NCBI GenBank assembly: GCA_033283165.1
Contig: JAWMQL010000003.1
Location: 124,001-188,000 of the forward strand
Origin: JAWMQL01 sp033283165
GTDB lineage: Bacteria > Pseudomonadota > Gammaproteobacteria > Pseudomonadales > Halieaceae
Length of the DNA: 64,000 bases
Direction: 5' to 3'
Under the pieces are notes generated by a model. That model searched no databases. It was not told the DNA's origin and saw nothing but the letters and a program-made list of their open reading frames with translations. The translations under genes were made by a program, and so were the position numbers. This document shows, in pieces, positions 19,201-27,892 of this stretch (the stretch's first letter is position 1; each line of letters starts with the position of its first letter).

Positions 19201-19359
19201 TTCAGGCCAACTGGTGTGATCCAGGATCGCCTTGATCAGCGAGGCCTTACCTTCCTCCATGGTCACGAATTGCGCCGGCGCTGAGGCAGAGAACACTAGC
19301 GCCAGGAACAAGCAGAACGCTACGCGGGGAAAAAATGTTCGAAACTTTGTCAGGCACAT
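16285..19359 (-). CDS. YfiR-domain hybrid sensor histidine kinase
   Basis: 1024 aa. An N-terminal signal (VAFCLFLALVFSASAPAQ) precedes a periplasmic YfiR-like (DUF4154) domain at about residues 30-180. A long coiled coil (about 190-330) leads to one membrane segment (YILSGAAAALLLVLLLIVII). The cytoplasmic part has HisKA with H388 (MSHEIRTPMNG), HATPase_c (LVNLVGNAIKFTESG, GTGLGLSIASQLA), two receiver domains with D678 (LLDVMMPHMDG) and D817 (LMDIHMPVMDG), and an Hpt domain with H961 (AAHTLKGSANIVGG). All phosphorelay residues are present. Its 3' end converges on the REC-PP2C-STAS gene with only 14 bases between, which makes that receiver a candidate output; this is inference. YfiR proteins elsewhere control diguanylate cyclases and respond to redox or peptidoglycan signals. 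Confidence 0.9.
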   Translation of the reverse strand: MCLTKFRTFFPRVAFCLFLALVFSASAPAQFVTMEEGKASLIKAILDHTSWPEENRTERFVVGLYGRDRALLSALERQAVDWTVRGKPVKVVQFNTISKAKAAHMLVLDPTWNSRLSRIERDLHGSNTLIVTDGSDDQRHIMVNFTHPSETRLSFEINRSNIVYAGMELSKDILLFGGTELDAATIYKETEAELVSARAVAAEQQEQLEAQKKLLAEQAGTIEQQRRQVTANKAELAKLEQNLADIQTTLEISENRLKANESALLEKEATLAEKEAYIEGYSERIRRNQDRLEDQQAEMEEQERQIAEQNTVLVKQLSTIENQRYILSGAAAALLLVLLLIVIIFRSYRSKHRINLKLESKTKELQVANERLVQMTRAKSDFLSTMSHEIRTPMNGVIGMAELLEGTDLTSQQREYVSLIIKSADTLLGLINDILDFSKIEAGRLDLEAIPFNLRDILGDTLQGMGLRAGEKGLELTYHIPPEVPDRLVGDPLRLRQILVNLVGNAIKFTESGEVVVDLQLASVSGNSARVEFSVRDTGVGISKQQQRKIFEAFGQADSSTTRQFGGTGLGLSIASQLAEMMGGQMAVKSKLGRGSTFSFCADFELPGEPATVPLHPAGLREKRALVVDDNATNRKILEELLTNWGMLVSVVDSGANALAELARAEEQGESFILALLDVMMPHMDGFDLAAKIRERPAHSDMRILMLTSAGRSEQESQLRSLDISRTLLKPIKHSDLLAAICDALGVTPARSGEAEPGEEPLEIAARLVLLVEDNPVNQKVAKDLLTRRGHSVEVAQNGAQAVDVLARKHFDVVLMDIHMPVMDGLTATRAIRDNEHEKGIHVPIVAMTAGATNEERERCFAAGMDAFVTKPFRAVELFRAVEEMAPEPQGPEVQAEPPASADEDAEPCLDWQGALGNLEGDEDLLIELTGMFFDQCPKLMAEIEEAIASEAPSDLRRAAHTLKGSANIVGGRAVAATAMRLEYIGRDEQLDAAGPVLRELQHKVAELQTALRGVAEQRASLAE

Positions 19360-19425
19360 AGCTGCTATTGACCGTTCCGGGCAGATACCGGTGAATCAAT
19401 TTCAGCTTAGCATAAGACTCACTGA

Positions 19426-19452
19426 CCAGCCCGGTCCCAGGGACCGGGCTGG
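19426..19452 (-). terminator. Strong 12-bp hairpin downstream of small exported protein gene
   Basis: CCAGCCCGGTCC and GGACCGGGCTGG form a perfect 12-bp stem around the three-base loop CAG. It begins 8 bases past the stop of the gene at 19461-19916 and lies upstream of the histidine kinase gene. No T-run follows on the minus strand, so it is an atypical terminator, a processing/stabilising hairpin, or a leader structure for the kinase mRNA. Confidence 0.5.
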
Positions 19453-19460
19453 CCGCGCTA

Positions 19461-19916
19461 TCAGGTTACGCGGATAAACGGGTCCAGCGGCTGGCCGGTG
19501 CAGCCGTCGCCGACGATGGTGTACTTGTACAGCACGTTCGCGGGTACATTACCAACCGTTGCCGGCGGATTGGTTTTACCATTAGACCCGGAATTCGCGT
19601 GAATCGGCGCGCCGGTGGTGAAGGGGTGGAAATACACCGTAAATACCTTGGTGTCATCATCCTCGCCGTTCTCATCAACGGCCTGCCAGACGATCTGCTC
19701 CGCTGGATTCCCGTTTTTGGCCTTGTCGGCATCGACGACAAAGTTACTCACCGCACTGGGGCAGTTACCATCGAAATACACCAGGATGATCTTCTCCGCC
19801 CGCGCCTGCAGCGAAGTGCAGCCTATCGCTCCCAGTAACAGCATCAATGGGGCGACGCGCAGTGGCCTGGTCAGTGTCTTGGAATTGACTCGTGTTTCAT
19901 TTGAGATAGTGTCCAT
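19461..19916 (-). CDS. Small exported protein, unknown function
   Basis: 151 aa. After a basic N-terminus there is a hydrophobic signal (APLMLLLGAIGCTSLQARA). It could be cleaved by signal peptidase I after ARA, or lipidated at the Cys of AIGC, although that lipobox is poor. The mature part is about 110 residues with two cysteines (NCPS, DGCTG) that could form a disulfide, and conserved-looking stretches VVDADKAKNG and FTVYFHPFTTGAPI. I do not recognise the family. It lies 33 bases from the TolB-like/TPR gene upstream and may be co-transcribed with it. Confidence 0.7.
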   Translation of the reverse strand: MDTISNETRVNSKTLTRPLRVAPLMLLLGAIGCTSLQARAEKIILVYFDGNCPSAVSNFVVDADKAKNGNPAEQIVWQAVDENGEDDDTKVFTVYFHPFTTGAPIHANSGSNGKTNPPATVGNVPANVLYKYTIVGDGCTGQPLDPFIRVT

Positions 19917-19949
19917 TCTTTTTCTCCTTCTTCAGTTAAAGCGCAGAGC

Positions 19950-21923
19950 CTACTCCCGCTGCGCCATTGCCGCCTCGAAACGAGGCAATTCCTTCAGTTT
20001 TCCCAGGTTGGGATCCGACCGGGCCAGGTAGCGGGGAAACCCGCCGCCCAGGGCGCGCTCCAGTGCGCCCATGGCCTGCTCCGATTCACCCAGGGAGACC
20101 AGCGCGGTGGCCCGGGAATAATTTGTGTAGATATCGTCTGGCGCCAGAGCCTGCGCCCTGGCCAGCAACTCCAGCGCCCCTTGCCGGTCGCCGACCGCGG
20201 CATGGTAATGCGCCACCATGGCCAGGGCATAGGCGTCGGTGTCGTTCACCTGCAACCACTTTTCCGCCAGCTTGATGGCGTTGCCGTACATGGCCTTCGC
20301 GATGTCGTCGCGACCGGCCGCATGGCGGTAGGCGTCACCGAGATTTCCCCACAATTCGTAGTCCTCTGGCGCCTGTTCCACAGCCTTGTGATACAGGGGT
20401 ATCGCCTCGTCGAAGCGCCCCAGGTAATAAAGACTGGTGGCCAGGTTGGCATAGACAAGACTCGAGGGCGCCAGCGCCAGCGAGTGATTCCAGGCGTCGT
20501 AGGCCTTCTCGAACTGCCCCGAAACGAAATAGGCGGCTCCCAGGCTGTTGAAGGACGCATGGCTGTCGGGCATCAGTTCACTGACCCGCTGGTAAAAGGG
20601 AATCGCCTCTTCCGCCCGGCCGGTGCGAAACAGGAACTTCCCCATTCTCATTTGCCCGGACCAGTGATTGGGCTGCTGTTCCAGGGCTGCGCGGTAGTGC
20701 TGTTCCGCCAGCGCCAGTTCACCCTGCTCCATGTAAACGTCTCCGAGTCCCAGCAGGGACTCGACTTGGGAAGGATTGATCGCCTGCGCGGTGGTGAACT
20801 CGTCGATAGCCTGCTGGTACTGGCCCGATGCCAAATAGAGGCGGCCCAGTGAGATGTATACGTTGGGCGCGCGTCGGTCCAGGGTCAGGGCACGCTGGCA
20901 GGCGGTTTCCGCTTCGCTGAATTTATGCGGATCCCGTTCAATGCCAAATTCGGTCAGCAACCCGTCGCATTTTCCCGAGTAGGCGTCGGCAAAGTTCGGG
21001 TACAGGGCTATCGCCTTGTCGAACATGTCAACGGCGTAGGCCAGGTTCTCGTCGTCCGGGGGCAGGCGAAGATAGGCACGGCCGCGCAGGTAGTAGTCAT
21101 AGGCCCGGGCGTCAATTGCCGGTTTGCCGTTCGCCAGCAACTCATCGGACTCGGGCGACAGCAGGATCTGGAGCTCGTCCACCACGGCCGTGGCAATCTC
21201 GTCCTGCAGGGCGAGCAGGTCGCCGATGCCGCGCTCGTAGGTCTCGGACCACAGGTGGTAGCCATCGCTGGCCTTGATCAGCTGGGTGGTAACCCGGATT
21301 CGGCCGGCCTGGTGGCGAACGCTGCCCTCCAGTACATACGCCACCCCGAGGCGCTGCCCTATCGTCCTGATATCCGCCTGCTTGCCCTTGAAGTAAAAGG
21401 ACGAGGTGCGCGCTGCGACGTTCAGCGCGTTCAACTTGGTCAACAGGTTGAGGATTTCCTCGGCCAGGCCATCGCCGAGGTATTCCATATCCTTTTCGTC
21501 GGAGAGGTTGACGAAGGGCATTACCGCGATCGATGCCGGGCCGCCCACTGCTGTCGCCGTCTCGCCCGTGGAAGGGTTCACCGACAGGCGGTCCAGGTAG
21601 AGGTAGCCCACCAACCCCACCAGCAACAGGATCAGGTTGAGTTCGACAACACGGGCCCAGAAATTCCGGTCGTGGTCACGGGGCTTGACCTCGGGCGCCG
21701 GGGATCCGGGCGTCAGGTCAAAGGCCCAGGACAGTATCATGGCAACGGGAAATCCGGCCGCCGCGATCACCAGTACCGCAGTCACGCTCCAGTCGGGCAG
21801 GCCAACGATGGGAAACAGGACGTCCGCTACCTGCAGCAATGCCCAGGATCCCGCGCTGTACACTACCGCGGCCCGGTACACGCCACGGCTCTTCAATTCG
21901 GAGGTGAATCGGCGGAATTCCAT
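19950..21923 (-). CDS. TolB-like/TPR membrane protein
   Basis: 657 aa from ATG 21923 (MEFRRFTSELKSRGVYRAA), the usual start of this family. An open frame extends 39 codons further upstream but that part looks non-native. Residues about 10-130 contain three hydrophobic segments of the kind found in adenylate-cyclase-like and winged-helix/TPR proteins. Residues about 150-270 are a TolB N-terminal-like domain (SIAVMPFVNLSDEKDMEYLGDG, GVAYVLEGSVRHQ). The remainder is about ten TPR repeats (LGRLYLASGQYQQAIDEFT, FNSLGAAYFVSGQFEKAYDA). No cyclase catalytic domain is present, so it is probably a protein-interaction or envelope-sensing component. Function unknown. Confidence 0.8.
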   Translation of the reverse strand: MEFRRFTSELKSRGVYRAAVVYSAGSWALLQVADVLFPIVGLPDWSVTAVLVIAAAGFPVAMILSWAFDLTPGSPAPEVKPRDHDRNFWARVVELNLILLLVGLVGYLYLDRLSVNPSTGETATAVGGPASIAVMPFVNLSDEKDMEYLGDGLAEEILNLLTKLNALNVAARTSSFYFKGKQADIRTIGQRLGVAYVLEGSVRHQAGRIRVTTQLIKASDGYHLWSETYERGIGDLLALQDEIATAVVDELQILLSPESDELLANGKPAIDARAYDYYLRGRAYLRLPPDDENLAYAVDMFDKAIALYPNFADAYSGKCDGLLTEFGIERDPHKFSEAETACQRALTLDRRAPNVYISLGRLYLASGQYQQAIDEFTTAQAINPSQVESLLGLGDVYMEQGELALAEQHYRAALEQQPNHWSGQMRMGKFLFRTGRAEEAIPFYQRVSELMPDSHASFNSLGAAYFVSGQFEKAYDAWNHSLALAPSSLVYANLATSLYYLGRFDEAIPLYHKAVEQAPEDYELWGNLGDAYRHAAGRDDIAKAMYGNAIKLAEKWLQVNDTDAYALAMVAHYHAAVGDRQGALELLARAQALAPDDIYTNYSRATALVSLGESEQAMGALERALGGGFPRYLARSDPNLGKLKELPRFEAAMAQRE

Positions 21924-22044
21924 CTGTAGCAGTTTATGCCAGATCGCGGTAATGGCAAAAAGCCATACCGGAGACTTGCGCTCTGGCAACGCGGGGTTCT
22001 GGCATTCCGGGCTTAACCTCCACATGGTCTCACATCGCACTTGT

Positions 22045-25000
22045 TCAGTTGTACATGATTACTTCGTCCAAGGCCTGGCGCGCATAGTCGGGCCGCAGCC
22101 TGGCGATCAGGTCCCGTTCCATGGCGTAGAAGCAGGGCAGCAGTAACAGGGTCGCGAAGCTGGCGATCAGCACACCCCAGAACATGGCCATAATCATCGG
22201 CGTGATCAACTCGTTGGCACCGCCCAGTTCATAGGCCGCCGGAAACAGACCCGCACAGGTGGTCACCGTGGTGATGACCACCGGCCGCAGCCGGACGCTG
22301 GCGCACTCCACGATCTGTCGGTCGTGCAGCAGGGTTTCGCCGTGTTGGCTGTGCAGTTTCCTCTCCGCATTGAACCGGTCCAGCATCACCAGTCCGTCGT
22401 TGACAATCACCCCCATGAGACCCGCAATCCCGACCACCGCGGCGAAAGACAGCACCATGCCCTGAATGACGAACGCCACCAGCACTCCCACCACCCCGAG
22501 CGGGATCATAAACAGCACCATGACGGGTTGCAGAAACGAATTGAACAACAGCAGGAGAATGAAAAAAATCGCCAGCATGGACAACAGGAGCGCCTTGCCC
22601 ACCTCACCGGCCTGCTCCTTCTCGTTAACGAACTCGCCGCCCTGGTAATAGCTGATGTCCGGGTAAACGCCAGCCATTGACTCACTGTGCATGAATGCAG
22701 CGACACGGCGGTTTAGTTCCAGCATGCTAATCACCTGCCGGTCGATCTTGGCGTAAACCGTTGTCGCGCGATCGCCCAGGTAATGCCGTATGGTCCCTTC
22801 GCCGGAGTGTTGCTCGAACTCCACCAGGTTGCGGAGCAGGATATTGCGGCCGTGCCTGTTGGTCACCGCCAGAGAGAAAAGAGAGGCCGGGTCCCGCACA
22901 TCCACCCCGTCCAGTTGCATGCGGTAGGTGATGGTGTCCTCGATGGTGTCGAAGGTATCCACGACCCTGCCATTGAACGCAAGCTTGATCGCCGAGGAGA
23001 CCTCGCCCACCGTCAGGTCGTAGCGTGCCAGGGCATCGTAATCCAGGTTGAGGGAGATAATCGGCTTACCGGGCACATAGTCGCTCCAGACCTCCATCAC
23101 GCCCTCTTGCCGCCGCACGAAATCCATCAGGGTATCCGCCGCCGTGAAGCGCTCGTCCGTGTTGCCGATCAGGGTCACTTCCAGCGGTTGCCCCATGTCG
23201 ACACTGGCGCCGGCCAGGCGCACCTGTAGTAGGTGAAAACCCTCGCGACCCTTGTACAGTTCCACCAGCCTGTCCCGCAAGGCGATGGCATTGGTCTGTC
23301 GCCGCTGGGCAGGCTGCAGGTAGACGGTTAACATTCCCCAGCCGGCATCCTGGCCCTCGGTCACGGAGGAGCGGTCCGAATCGTGGTGACCGGCCGTGGA
23401 CACGATCTCCCGCAGATCGCGCGGCGGGATCATCTCCCGCAGCTCGTCCTCCAGCGCCTTGAGCTTGCGCTCCATAGTGGTCAGAGGCGTGCCGATGGGG
23501 CCCTCGGCCTTGACGAACAATACGTCGACATTGGTCTCGGGTGTGGAGACGAAGACGATCAGGCGGGTGGTGATCATGAATGCCGCGATACACCCGCCGA
23601 TGGCGAGCAGCGTGAACCAGTAGCGGTACCGCATCACCTTCATCATCAGGGTTTCGTAGGCATCCTCCATCGTTTCGAACCAGGCCCGGGTCAGTTTGCC
23701 CGAACCCGCTCCAGTCAACGTATGGGCGATGTGTGCGGGCAGCATGAACTTGCACTCGACCAGGGACATCAGCAACACCAGGATCGCCATGATCGGAATG
23801 ATGTAGAAGACCTTGCCCTGGAGGCCGCCGAGAAAAGCGGCGGGTAGCAGGGCCACGATGGTGGTCAGGGCGCTGGCCAGTACTGGCAGCATGACCGTTC
23901 GGGTTCCCAGCACCGCTGCCTCGACGGGAGGCAGGCCGTATTCGTGATGTCGGAAGATACTCTCGGACGTCACGACCGCATCGTCCACCAGGATGCCCAG
24001 CATCAGGATCAGGGCGGCCATGCTGAGCAGGTTGACCGAGATATCGAGGAACGGCATCAGGGTAAACAACATCATGATGGCGACCGGCACCCCGAGGGCC
24101 ACCCAGATCGTCAAGCGGAGCCGGAAAAAACAGGTCAGCACCAGGGTGACCAGCGCGATACCGAAAAACGCGTTGCTGACCAGTACATCCAGCATCGCCA
24201 CAGTGGCCCTGGTGTCGTCGCTGACCAGCAGGAGTTCGACGTCCGCCGGCATCTGCCTGCGCTTATTCGCCAGGTAGGTTTTTATCCGGTTCGCGGTACC
24301 CAGTCGATCGGCATGTTCTCCCGCCTGGACCAGCAGGGTGATCGCATTCCGTCCGCGGACCGAATTGCGGATTACCGGGTCGGCAAAGTCGTAGTGCACG
24401 CGAGCTATGTCGCCAACCCGGACAAAGTCCCCCGGGCGTCCTTCGAAGACTATCACGTCCGCCACGTCCTTGGGGTGTTCGAACTTACCGATGGTCAGGA
24501 TGTCCTGCTCGCCCGTCGCCGACTCCAGTGTCCCCCCTGAGGACCGTACGTTGCGCGCGTTGATGGCGTTGATCACCTGCTCGTGACTGATCCCCAGGCG
24601 CCGCAACTTGAGATCGTCCAGCAGAATCCTGACCTCGCGGTCGCGGTAACCCTCGCGAACGACGCCCGAAACACCGCTGATGCTGCGCAACTCGAGCCTG
24701 ACCTGGCGGGCGATTTCCCGCAGCGTCTCCTCGGGTACGGTGCCGGCCACCAGGACCGTGACAACCGGTGTGTTTCTGGTGTTCTCGGGGCGGGTGACAA
24801 TCGGGTTGCCTTTCAATTCCGGCGGCAGGTTGGCACGAGCCCGATCGATGGCGTTGTAGACCTCGGTCTCGATCTTGTCATAGCGCTCGCTCGGGTCACT
24901 CTGGTAGCCCATCACCATGATCGTGGACTGCCCCTCGATACTGTTGGAAACGACCTTGTCCACCCCGTCGATATAGAGGAATTCGCGCTCCAGGGGCGTG

Positions 25001-25194
25001 GTGATGGACAACTCGATATCTTCGGCACTGGCGCCGGGGTGGTTGGTGGTGACCAGGATCAGTCCGGTATCGACTGGCGGGTACGTATTGTAGGACAGGC
25101 TGGTCAGGCCGATCAGGCCGGTGATCACGAACATGATCATGAAGACATTCACCAGCATGGGCCGGCGAATGAAAAACTCCAGTAGCTGGTCCAT
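22045..25194 (-). CDS. RND-family multidrug/solute efflux transporter
   Basis: 1049 aa inner-membrane proton-driven pump of the HAE1 (AcrB/MexB-like) type. It has the typical start (FFIRRPMLVNVFMIMFVI), large periplasmic porter domains, and the TM4 proton-relay aspartates in GILVDDAVVTSESIF. The second-half counterpart GLMGVIVNDGLVMLDRFNAE is also seen. Length is standard. It is co-directional with, and 2 bases after, the membrane fusion protein gene. No outer-membrane TolC-like partner is in the window, so the pump probably shares one encoded elsewhere. The substrate cannot be predicted. Confidence 0.95.
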   Translation of the reverse strand: MDQLLEFFIRRPMLVNVFMIMFVITGLIGLTSLSYNTYPPVDTGLILVTTNHPGASAEDIELSITTPLEREFLYIDGVDKVVSNSIEGQSTIMVMGYQSDPSERYDKIETEVYNAIDRARANLPPELKGNPIVTRPENTRNTPVVTVLVAGTVPEETLREIARQVRLELRSISGVSGVVREGYRDREVRILLDDLKLRRLGISHEQVINAINARNVRSSGGTLESATGEQDILTIGKFEHPKDVADVIVFEGRPGDFVRVGDIARVHYDFADPVIRNSVRGRNAITLLVQAGEHADRLGTANRIKTYLANKRRQMPADVELLLVSDDTRATVAMLDVLVSNAFFGIALVTLVLTCFFRLRLTIWVALGVPVAIMMLFTLMPFLDISVNLLSMAALILMLGILVDDAVVTSESIFRHHEYGLPPVEAAVLGTRTVMLPVLASALTTIVALLPAAFLGGLQGKVFYIIPIMAILVLLMSLVECKFMLPAHIAHTLTGAGSGKLTRAWFETMEDAYETLMMKVMRYRYWFTLLAIGGCIAAFMITTRLIVFVSTPETNVDVLFVKAEGPIGTPLTTMERKLKALEDELREMIPPRDLREIVSTAGHHDSDRSSVTEGQDAGWGMLTVYLQPAQRRQTNAIALRDRLVELYKGREGFHLLQVRLAGASVDMGQPLEVTLIGNTDERFTAADTLMDFVRRQEGVMEVWSDYVPGKPIISLNLDYDALARYDLTVGEVSSAIKLAFNGRVVDTFDTIEDTITYRMQLDGVDVRDPASLFSLAVTNRHGRNILLRNLVEFEQHSGEGTIRHYLGDRATTVYAKIDRQVISMLELNRRVAAFMHSESMAGVYPDISYYQGGEFVNEKEQAGEVGKALLLSMLAIFFILLLLFNSFLQPVMVLFMIPLGVVGVLVAFVIQGMVLSFAAVVGIAGLMGVIVNDGLVMLDRFNAERKLHSQHGETLLHDRQIVECASVRLRPVVITTVTTCAGLFPAAYELGGANELITPMIMAMFWGVLIASFATLLLLPCFYAMERDLIARLRPDYARQALDEVIMYN

Positions 25195-25196
25195 AT

Positions 25197-26282
25197 TCAG
25201 CCTTCCGGGTTGATCCGCTGGACCGACTGGCCGTCGCTGACCAGGTTCAGATGACTGACGATGATCTCGTCGCCGGCCTCCAGGCCACTCAGTACCGGCA
25301 CCGACTCCGCGTTACCCACCCCCAGCGCCGGTTCCACCCGGTGCGCCACGCCGTTTTCCAGGCGATACATAACCAGGCGCCGGCCCCGGTCCACCAGCGC
25401 AGCGCGCGGCACGGCCAGCATGTTCTCCTGCTCGCTACCGCTGAACTCGACCATGGCCGACATCCCGTCCCGGAGCAGCCCGCCGGCGTCCTCCACCATC
25501 ACCCCGACTTCGAAATTCCCCGTGGCGGGCTCCGCCGAACTGGCGACCTGGTCGACCCGGCCGGCAAAAACCTGGCCCGGCACACCGGGCGAGGTCACGG
25601 TGGCGGGCATGCCGATAGCAATATGATTGATATCCTTCTGGGACACGAAAGTCTCCACCCGGAAAGCATCCATAACCTGGATGACCCCCAGGCGGCTGGC
25701 CGCGGAAACGTTCTGGCCAGGCTCGGTCTCCCGCCGTGTGACCACGCCACTGACCGGGCTGCGCAACTCCGCCTGCGAGAGATCTTGCCGTGCCAGGTCA
25801 TAATTGGAGGTGGCGCGCCGCAGAATAGCCTGGCTGGACTTGAACTGCGATTCGCTCTGGCGGAAAGCCTGCTCCGATATGACCCCGGACTCGTAGATGG
25901 CCCGGTTGCGCTCGTAGGTCGACGTGGCCTGGTCGTGCTGCGCCCTCGCTTCTTCCAGGCTGGCCATCGCTGCATCCAGGCGCAACCTGAGCTTCCGGTC
26001 ATCCAGGCGCAACAGGATATCCCCTGCCTGCACCGCCTGCCCCTCACGGAACAGGACCTCCTTTACCGTGGCGTTGACCTCCACCCCGATCTCGAACTCT
26101 TCGGCCGGTGTGACCAGGCCGTAAGTCTTGAACTTGTGCTGCCAGCTGCCGGGTTCGATCCTGACGGTGCGGGCTTCGACCACCCGGGGTGCTGTTTCCA
26201 GTGGCGCGGGGTCGGTCTCCGAGCAGGCACAGAACACGCTTACCGAAACGAGGCAGGCAAAGCGGAGCAACCCGTTTTTCAA
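25197..26282 (-). CDS. RND periplasmic adaptor (membrane fusion protein)
   Basis: 361 aa adaptor linking the RND pump to the outer-membrane channel. The start is TTG 26282, with GGGAG about 9 bases upstream. The N-terminal signal LVSVSVFCACSETD suggests a lipoprotein although the lipobox is imperfect. Parts in order: beta-barrel/lipoyl half (VKEVLFREGQAVQAGDILLRLDD), alpha-hairpin (about 90-150), second lipoyl half (LRSPVSGVVTRRETEPGQNV) and a C-terminal membrane-proximal domain (GLEAGDEIIVSHLNLVSDG). The stop is 2 bases before the pump start, so they form an operon. Confidence 0.93.
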   Translation of the reverse strand: MKNGLLRFACLVSVSVFCACSETDPAPLETAPRVVEARTVRIEPGSWQHKFKTYGLVTPAEEFEIGVEVNATVKEVLFREGQAVQAGDILLRLDDRKLRLRLDAAMASLEEARAQHDQATSTYERNRAIYESGVISEQAFRQSESQFKSSQAILRRATSNYDLARQDLSQAELRSPVSGVVTRRETEPGQNVSAASRLGVIQVMDAFRVETFVSQKDINHIAIGMPATVTSPGVPGQVFAGRVDQVASSAEPATGNFEVGVMVEDAGGLLRDGMSAMVEFSGSEQENMLAVPRAALVDRGRRLVMYRLENGVAHRVEPALGVGNAESVPVLSGLEAGDEIIVSHLNLVSDGQSVQRINPEG

Positions 26283-26352
26283 TGCTCGACTCCCTCAGAA
26301 CGGCGGCAAAGCGAAAGCTCCCGTTCTGCGCGGTGAGGACTGGCGTACTTGC

Positions 26353-26381
26353 AGTGTAGAAACTAAAACTAGCTTTCGCAA
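26353..26381 (-). promoter_or_regulatory. Candidate sigma70 promoter of RND operon
   Basis: Read on the minus strand, TTGCGA (26381-26376) is followed by a 17-bp spacer and TACACT (26358-26353), about 70 bases before the TTG start of the adaptor gene. Spacing is ideal; the hexamers are moderate matches. Confidence 0.5.
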
Positions 26382-26435
26382 GAATATTGTCCTGACGGGG
26401 CGACCCGCCAGGGTGTCAGAGCCCCTCCCGGTGCC

Positions 26436-27850
26436 TCAGGGCACGGCCTGGTAGGTGAAGCGGGCGTTCATCATCGTCATCAGGACGTCAATCTTGGAGA
26501 GTTCCATCGGATCGACGTCGAAGGGATTGCGGTCCAGGACAACGAGGTCGGGAGGGAAGCGCCTGGAATTCGGATCCGCCGGGTTCTTCAAGGTCACGGC
26601 TCCCTGGATGACGAAGAGCGGTGCCTGCATTTCCGGGGGCGTGCTCGGCACATCGGCCGAGAGGCTCACCGACACGCCGCCCCGGGCGAAATAGGGGTAG
26701 CGACCAAACATTGTCCGGGTCCGTTCCTCGCCGAGGAGCCGCAGGGCGTCCTGGTCAGTGCCGGAGAAGTCGTTAGAGAAGTTCGGTGTGGTGTTGATCG
26801 GGATTCGGTGACCGATGATCCTCTTCTGATCGTCGGGGTTGATCCAACTCGCGTGATGAATGGCGCTGCGGCTGGGATACTCCGCATCGCGGGCAGCGAG
26901 GATGCCGTCGATCACCGCCCGCGCGGTACCGCTACTGTCACTGTGGGTGGCTACGTCCATGTCGGCCTGCGCCGCGGCGAGTATGATTGCGGCAATCTTG
27001 TCGGGCTCGACATTGAAGGTCCCCATCTTGCCCGTCTCGTAGGGCTCAAGCATCGGCGCCACTTCGGCGGGCCAGTTCCCCTCGGGATGGATCTTGAAAG
27101 ACTGGGTGCGCAGCTCGAGCTCTCCGTTCTCCTCCATTTCGTGGAGCATCGCCAGGGCGGCCTCGAAATCGCGCTCCATGCCGCCCCGGTCGGATTCCCT
27201 GCCTCGTCACGCACCCAGAAAGTGACGCCGGGCAGGGTATCGGGAGTGTCTTTGGTAATGTTGGCCATTTCCGTGGCCCTGGTGTTGAGCCAGGCGTCGT
27301 GGATGGTGAAGTCGAGGATGAGGGCCGGGCGGTCGCTGACCGCCTGGTCGAGCTCTTTGGCGGTGGGGTTGCCGCCGAACTTGCCGGCGCTCCAGCCGAC
27401 GCCCTTGATCACCTTCTCGTCAGGATTGGCCTCGGCGTACTCCTTGATCCGCGCGAGCACCTCTTCCTTGGTCTCGAGGTCGAAGAGTTGCACGCCATAA
27501 GTGGTCCAGTTCTAGGCGATCAGGTGGTCGTGGGTGCTGATGAAGCCCGGCAGGAGGGTCATACCCTCCAGGTCGATGCGCTCGGTCCCCTCGCCAACCA
27601 GAGCCGCGGCGCCCGCCGCATCCCCGACGTAGACGATCTCCTTGCCGCGGACGGCCACGGATTCGGCCCAGGGCTGAAGCTCGTTGACCGTGTAGACCGT
27701 GCCGTTGGTGAACACGAAGTCGGCGGGCTCGACGGTGGCGGGGGCCGGCTGCGCTGCGGCTGGCGCCTCGGACTGGGGTTTTTCGGAACACCCGGCGAGC
27801 CCGAGGGCGAGCAGGGCACACAGGCTGACTAACATTTTCTTCATGGACAC
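26436..27850 (-). pseudogene. Broken amidohydrolase lipoprotein (stop, frameshift, deletions)
   Basis: Remnant of an Amidohydro_3 (YtcJ-like) metal-dependent hydrolase, closest by eye to the intact copy at 31495-33291. The N-terminus is intact: lipoprotein signal ALGLAGCSEKP, then TNGTVYTVNE and the metal motif STHDHLI. It is then cut by an in-frame TAG (27514-27512). The frame continues as YGVQLFDLETKEE to NPTG near 27190. There a frameshift coincides with loss of about 50 residues present in the paralogue. The second fragment runs from about 27179 (LHEMEENGELELRTQ) to the end and has another in-frame loss of about 37 residues at RRFPP/DLVVLDRN. At least four lesions make a functional enzyme very unlikely. 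Confidence 0.88.
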
Positions 27851-27892
27851 ATGGACCTCGTGAACAATACTGAAACCATGCTTACCTGAACT

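Noticed and set aside
21924..22040. Start of the TolB-like/TPR protein 39 codons further upstream
   Set aside because: The extra residues do not resemble the family, while MEFRRFTSELKSRGVYRAA is the usual N-terminus.
26436..27850. Insertion sequence as cause of the broken amidohydrolase
   Set aside because: No transposase remnant, terminal inverted repeats or target duplication at the breakpoints; simple deletions and point changes explain it.
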